Assembly (NCBI RefSeq): GCF_000024425.1
Contig: NC_013946.1
Coordinates: forward strand, 1,240,001 to 1,304,000
Length of the DNA stretch: 64,000 nt
Direction: 5' to 3'
From: Meiothermus ruber DSM 1279
GTDB taxonomy: Bacteria > Deinococcota > Deinococci > Deinococcales > Thermaceae
A program made the position numbers and the translations under genes. The notes beneath the pieces were generated by a model. That model was not told the origin of the DNA. It did not search any database and saw only the letters and a program-made list of their open reading frames with translations. The first letter of the stretch is position 1, and every line of letters begins with the position of its first letter. This document shows, piece by piece, positions 62,565-64,000 of the stretch.

Positions 62565-63323
62565 ATGAAGACACTAAACCAACGCCTGCACCGCGTTCTT
62601 CCTCCAGATCGTAAAGCCCTGATTGTTCCCATCGATCATGGTCTGAGCCTGGGCAACCTGCAGGGCCTGGAAAACCCTCGAGCCACGCTGCAGGCCCTCC
62701 GCGAGGCCGGGGTGGACGGTACTTTGATGTCAGCCGGGCTTGCTAAACAGCTCGGCCTGGAGCGGGGCGAAATGAGCCTGACCCTGACTATGGACTCACA
62801 GCTCTGGGGTAACCGCCCAGGGACTTTGGAGCAAATCAAAGCCGCAATTCCCGTTGCGACAATGCGCCGTGCTGCAGCGCTGGGGGCGGATGCAGTAAAA
62901 GTTCTTTTTCCCTGGGGCCTAAACCTCGAGGTGATTGAGGCCAATATCCGCCTGATTGCTCAGGTGGCCGAAGAGGCTGATCAGTACGGCTTTCCGCTGA
63001 TGATCGAACCCCTGTGGATGGGCGGGGTCTTGCCGCTGGAGGAGCACGACCAGGCTATTGTTCACGGGGCGCGCATCGCTATGGAGTTGGGGGCCGATAT
63101 CCTGAAAATTCCGGCGGTGGGGTTGAGCGCCCTCGAGCAGATCCTGGCCTGGGAAGTGCCCACGGTTTTTCTGGGTGGAGCTAAACAGGACAACCCTGAG
63201 GTGCTATACCGGCGCATCTCGGAGGGGCTTAGGAGCGGAGCCCGTGGGGTGGTGATTGGGCGCAACGTCTGGCAGCGCCCAGATATGGCTGAGGCTATCC
63301 AGGCCATCCGTGCGTTGATGTAA
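62565..63323 (+). CDS. DhnA-type class I aldolase
   Basis: A 252-residue aldolase of the DeoC/DhnA-LsrF family. It has VPIDHGLSLGNLQG near the start. The Schiff-base lysine is probably in LGADILKIPAVG, with GAKQDNPEVLYRRIS and GVVIGRNVWQRP near the end. These enzymes act on fructose bisphosphate or related phosphoketoses; LsrF is a thiolase. Having two mechanistically different aldolases next to each other is notable. A good GAGGAGAAG ribosome site precedes the ATG. Confidence 0.82.
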   Translation: MKTLNQRLHRVLPPDRKALIVPIDHGLSLGNLQGLENPRATLQALREAGVDGTLMSAGLAKQLGLERGEMSLTLTMDSQLWGNRPGTLEQIKAAIPVATMRRAAALGADAVKVLFPWGLNLEVIEANIRLIAQVAEEADQYGFPLMIEPLWMGGVLPLEEHDQAIVHGARIAMELGADILKIPAVGLSALEQILAWEVPTVFLGGAKQDNPEVLYRRISEGLRSGARGVVIGRNVWQRPDMAEAIQAIRALM

Positions 63324-63345
63324 GGTGCGGTTTAAGGATGAGGAG

Positions 63346-64000
63346 ATGAGGGCTATAGAAGCGGTTTCAGTGGGTATTCTGGTGGCAGATGTGATCGCCA
63401 GACCGGTACGGGGTACCGCCGAGAAAGGCCGCCTGGAGCTGGTAGACGAGGTCTTGCTCTGTTCGGGAGGGTCGGCGGCCAATACCGGGTATGTCCTGGC
63501 GCGCTTTGGCATCCCCACGGCGGTGATCGGACGTGTCGGGCAGGATGGCTTTGGTGACTTCCTGGTTGCCGAGGCCCGGCGACATGGGGCCGAAAGCCTG
63601 CTCATCCGCGATCCTTCAGCAGCCACCTCGGCGACCCAGGTGCTGGTGGATGAGGAAGGGGAGCGTACCTTCATCCACGCCATCGGGGCCAACGCCAGGC
63701 TGGTACCAGGTGACGTGCCCCTGGAAGACTTGCGAGCCCGGGGAGCCAGGTTGCTGCACCTGGCGGGGTACTTTGCCCTGCCCGGGATGGAAGGGGTGGA
63801 CGGGGGCCCAGCACGAGACCTTTTTGCCCGCGCTGTGCAACTCGGCTATGTTACTTCGCTGGACAACGTCTGGAATGCCAGAGGAAACTGGGAGCTGATA
63901 AATCCACTGCTGCCCCACACCGATATCTTCTGTCCCAGCATCCACGATGCTCGTCACATTACCCGAGCCCACGAACCCTACCTCGTAGCGCAAAAGCTAT
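63346..64000 (+). CDS. PfkB-family sugar kinase, cut by window end
   Basis: The first 218 residues of a PfkB kinase. GGSAANTGYVLARFG is the family signature; GRVGQDGFGDFL and ATQVLVDEEGERTF follow. The sequence runs off the window at 64000 before the GAGD motif. It starts at ATG 63346 after GAGGAG and lies 22 bp after the DhnA-type aldolase. It may phosphorylate a ketose or a 2-keto sugar acid for the aldolases. Confidence 0.85.
   Translation, partial: MRAIEAVSVGILVADVIARPVRGTAEKGRLELVDEVLLCSGGSAANTGYVLARFGIPTAVIGRVGQDGFGDFLVAEARRHGAESLLIRDPSAATSATQVLVDEEGERTFIHAIGANARLVPGDVPLEDLRARGARLLHLAGYFALPGMEGVDGGPARDLFARAVQLGYVTSLDNVWNARGNWELINPLLPHTDIFCPSIHDARHITRAHEPYLVAQKL

Overview
The window looks like a chromosome segment from a Meiothermus/Thermus-type member of the Deinococcota. 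The grounds are high GC, a conspicuous excess of the palindrome CTCGAG in nearly all genes, leaderless-type promoters, and relatives of typical Thermaceae proteins. I infer the taxon from these features and did not search for it.

Left arm (1-6057). A WYL-type regulator is followed by a YbjN-like protein, a small NPYTG-repeat protein, a strong promoter with a candidate Y RNA, a second YbjN-like protein, a TROVE/Ro60 protein with a vWA domain, a MerR-like regulator and a second vWA protein. The Ro protein and the RNA suggest RNA quality control or a stress RNP.

Defence region (6100-39060). First comes a DISARM-like set. It holds a DEAD-helicase/DUF1998/nuclease fusion broken by a 46-bp palindromic insertion, a DrmD-like SNF2 ATPase, and a very large N6-adenine methyltransferase, with a DUF433/PIN toxin-antitoxin pair between the last two. 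A truncated MoxR gene and a HepT/MntA pair follow. Next is a plus-strand operon of a lipoprotein-like vWA membrane protein, a tubulin-like GTPase, an unknown coiled-coil protein, a BrxL-like AAA+ ATPase and a RelE-UvrD fusion. It meets, tail to tail, a minus-strand operon of a HEAT/LRV-like repeat protein, MoxR ATPase, DUF2201 metallopeptidase/vWA protein, AddB-like Fe-S protein and AddA/UvrD-like helicase. An IS982-family element sits exactly at the junction of the two stop codons. The two converging operons together are the best candidate here for an undescribed NTP-driven conflict system.

Housekeeping and signalling (39277-52500). Riboflavin genes ribD-ribE-ribBA lie behind an FMN riboswitch, with ribH divergent on a leaderless promoter. 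Then come a carboxymuconolactone-decarboxylase-like protein, a degenerate GGDEF protein and a LOV-PAS histidine kinase, which would need the FMN the neighbouring genes help make. A response regulator with a Roadblock-like tail and a Roadblock/LC7 protein face the kinase. DUF1385, a small unknown gene, and an ABC exporter with a DesK/DesR-like two-component system complete this part.

Sugar locus (52550-64000). Two divergent operons share a ROK repressor with likely operators between them. One encodes PfkB-, FGGY- and ROK-type kinases. The other encodes a ribose-type ABC importer, a PfkA-like kinase with altered active-site residues, a class II aldolase, a DhnA-type aldolase and a PfkB kinase cut by the window end. 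The substrate is not evident.
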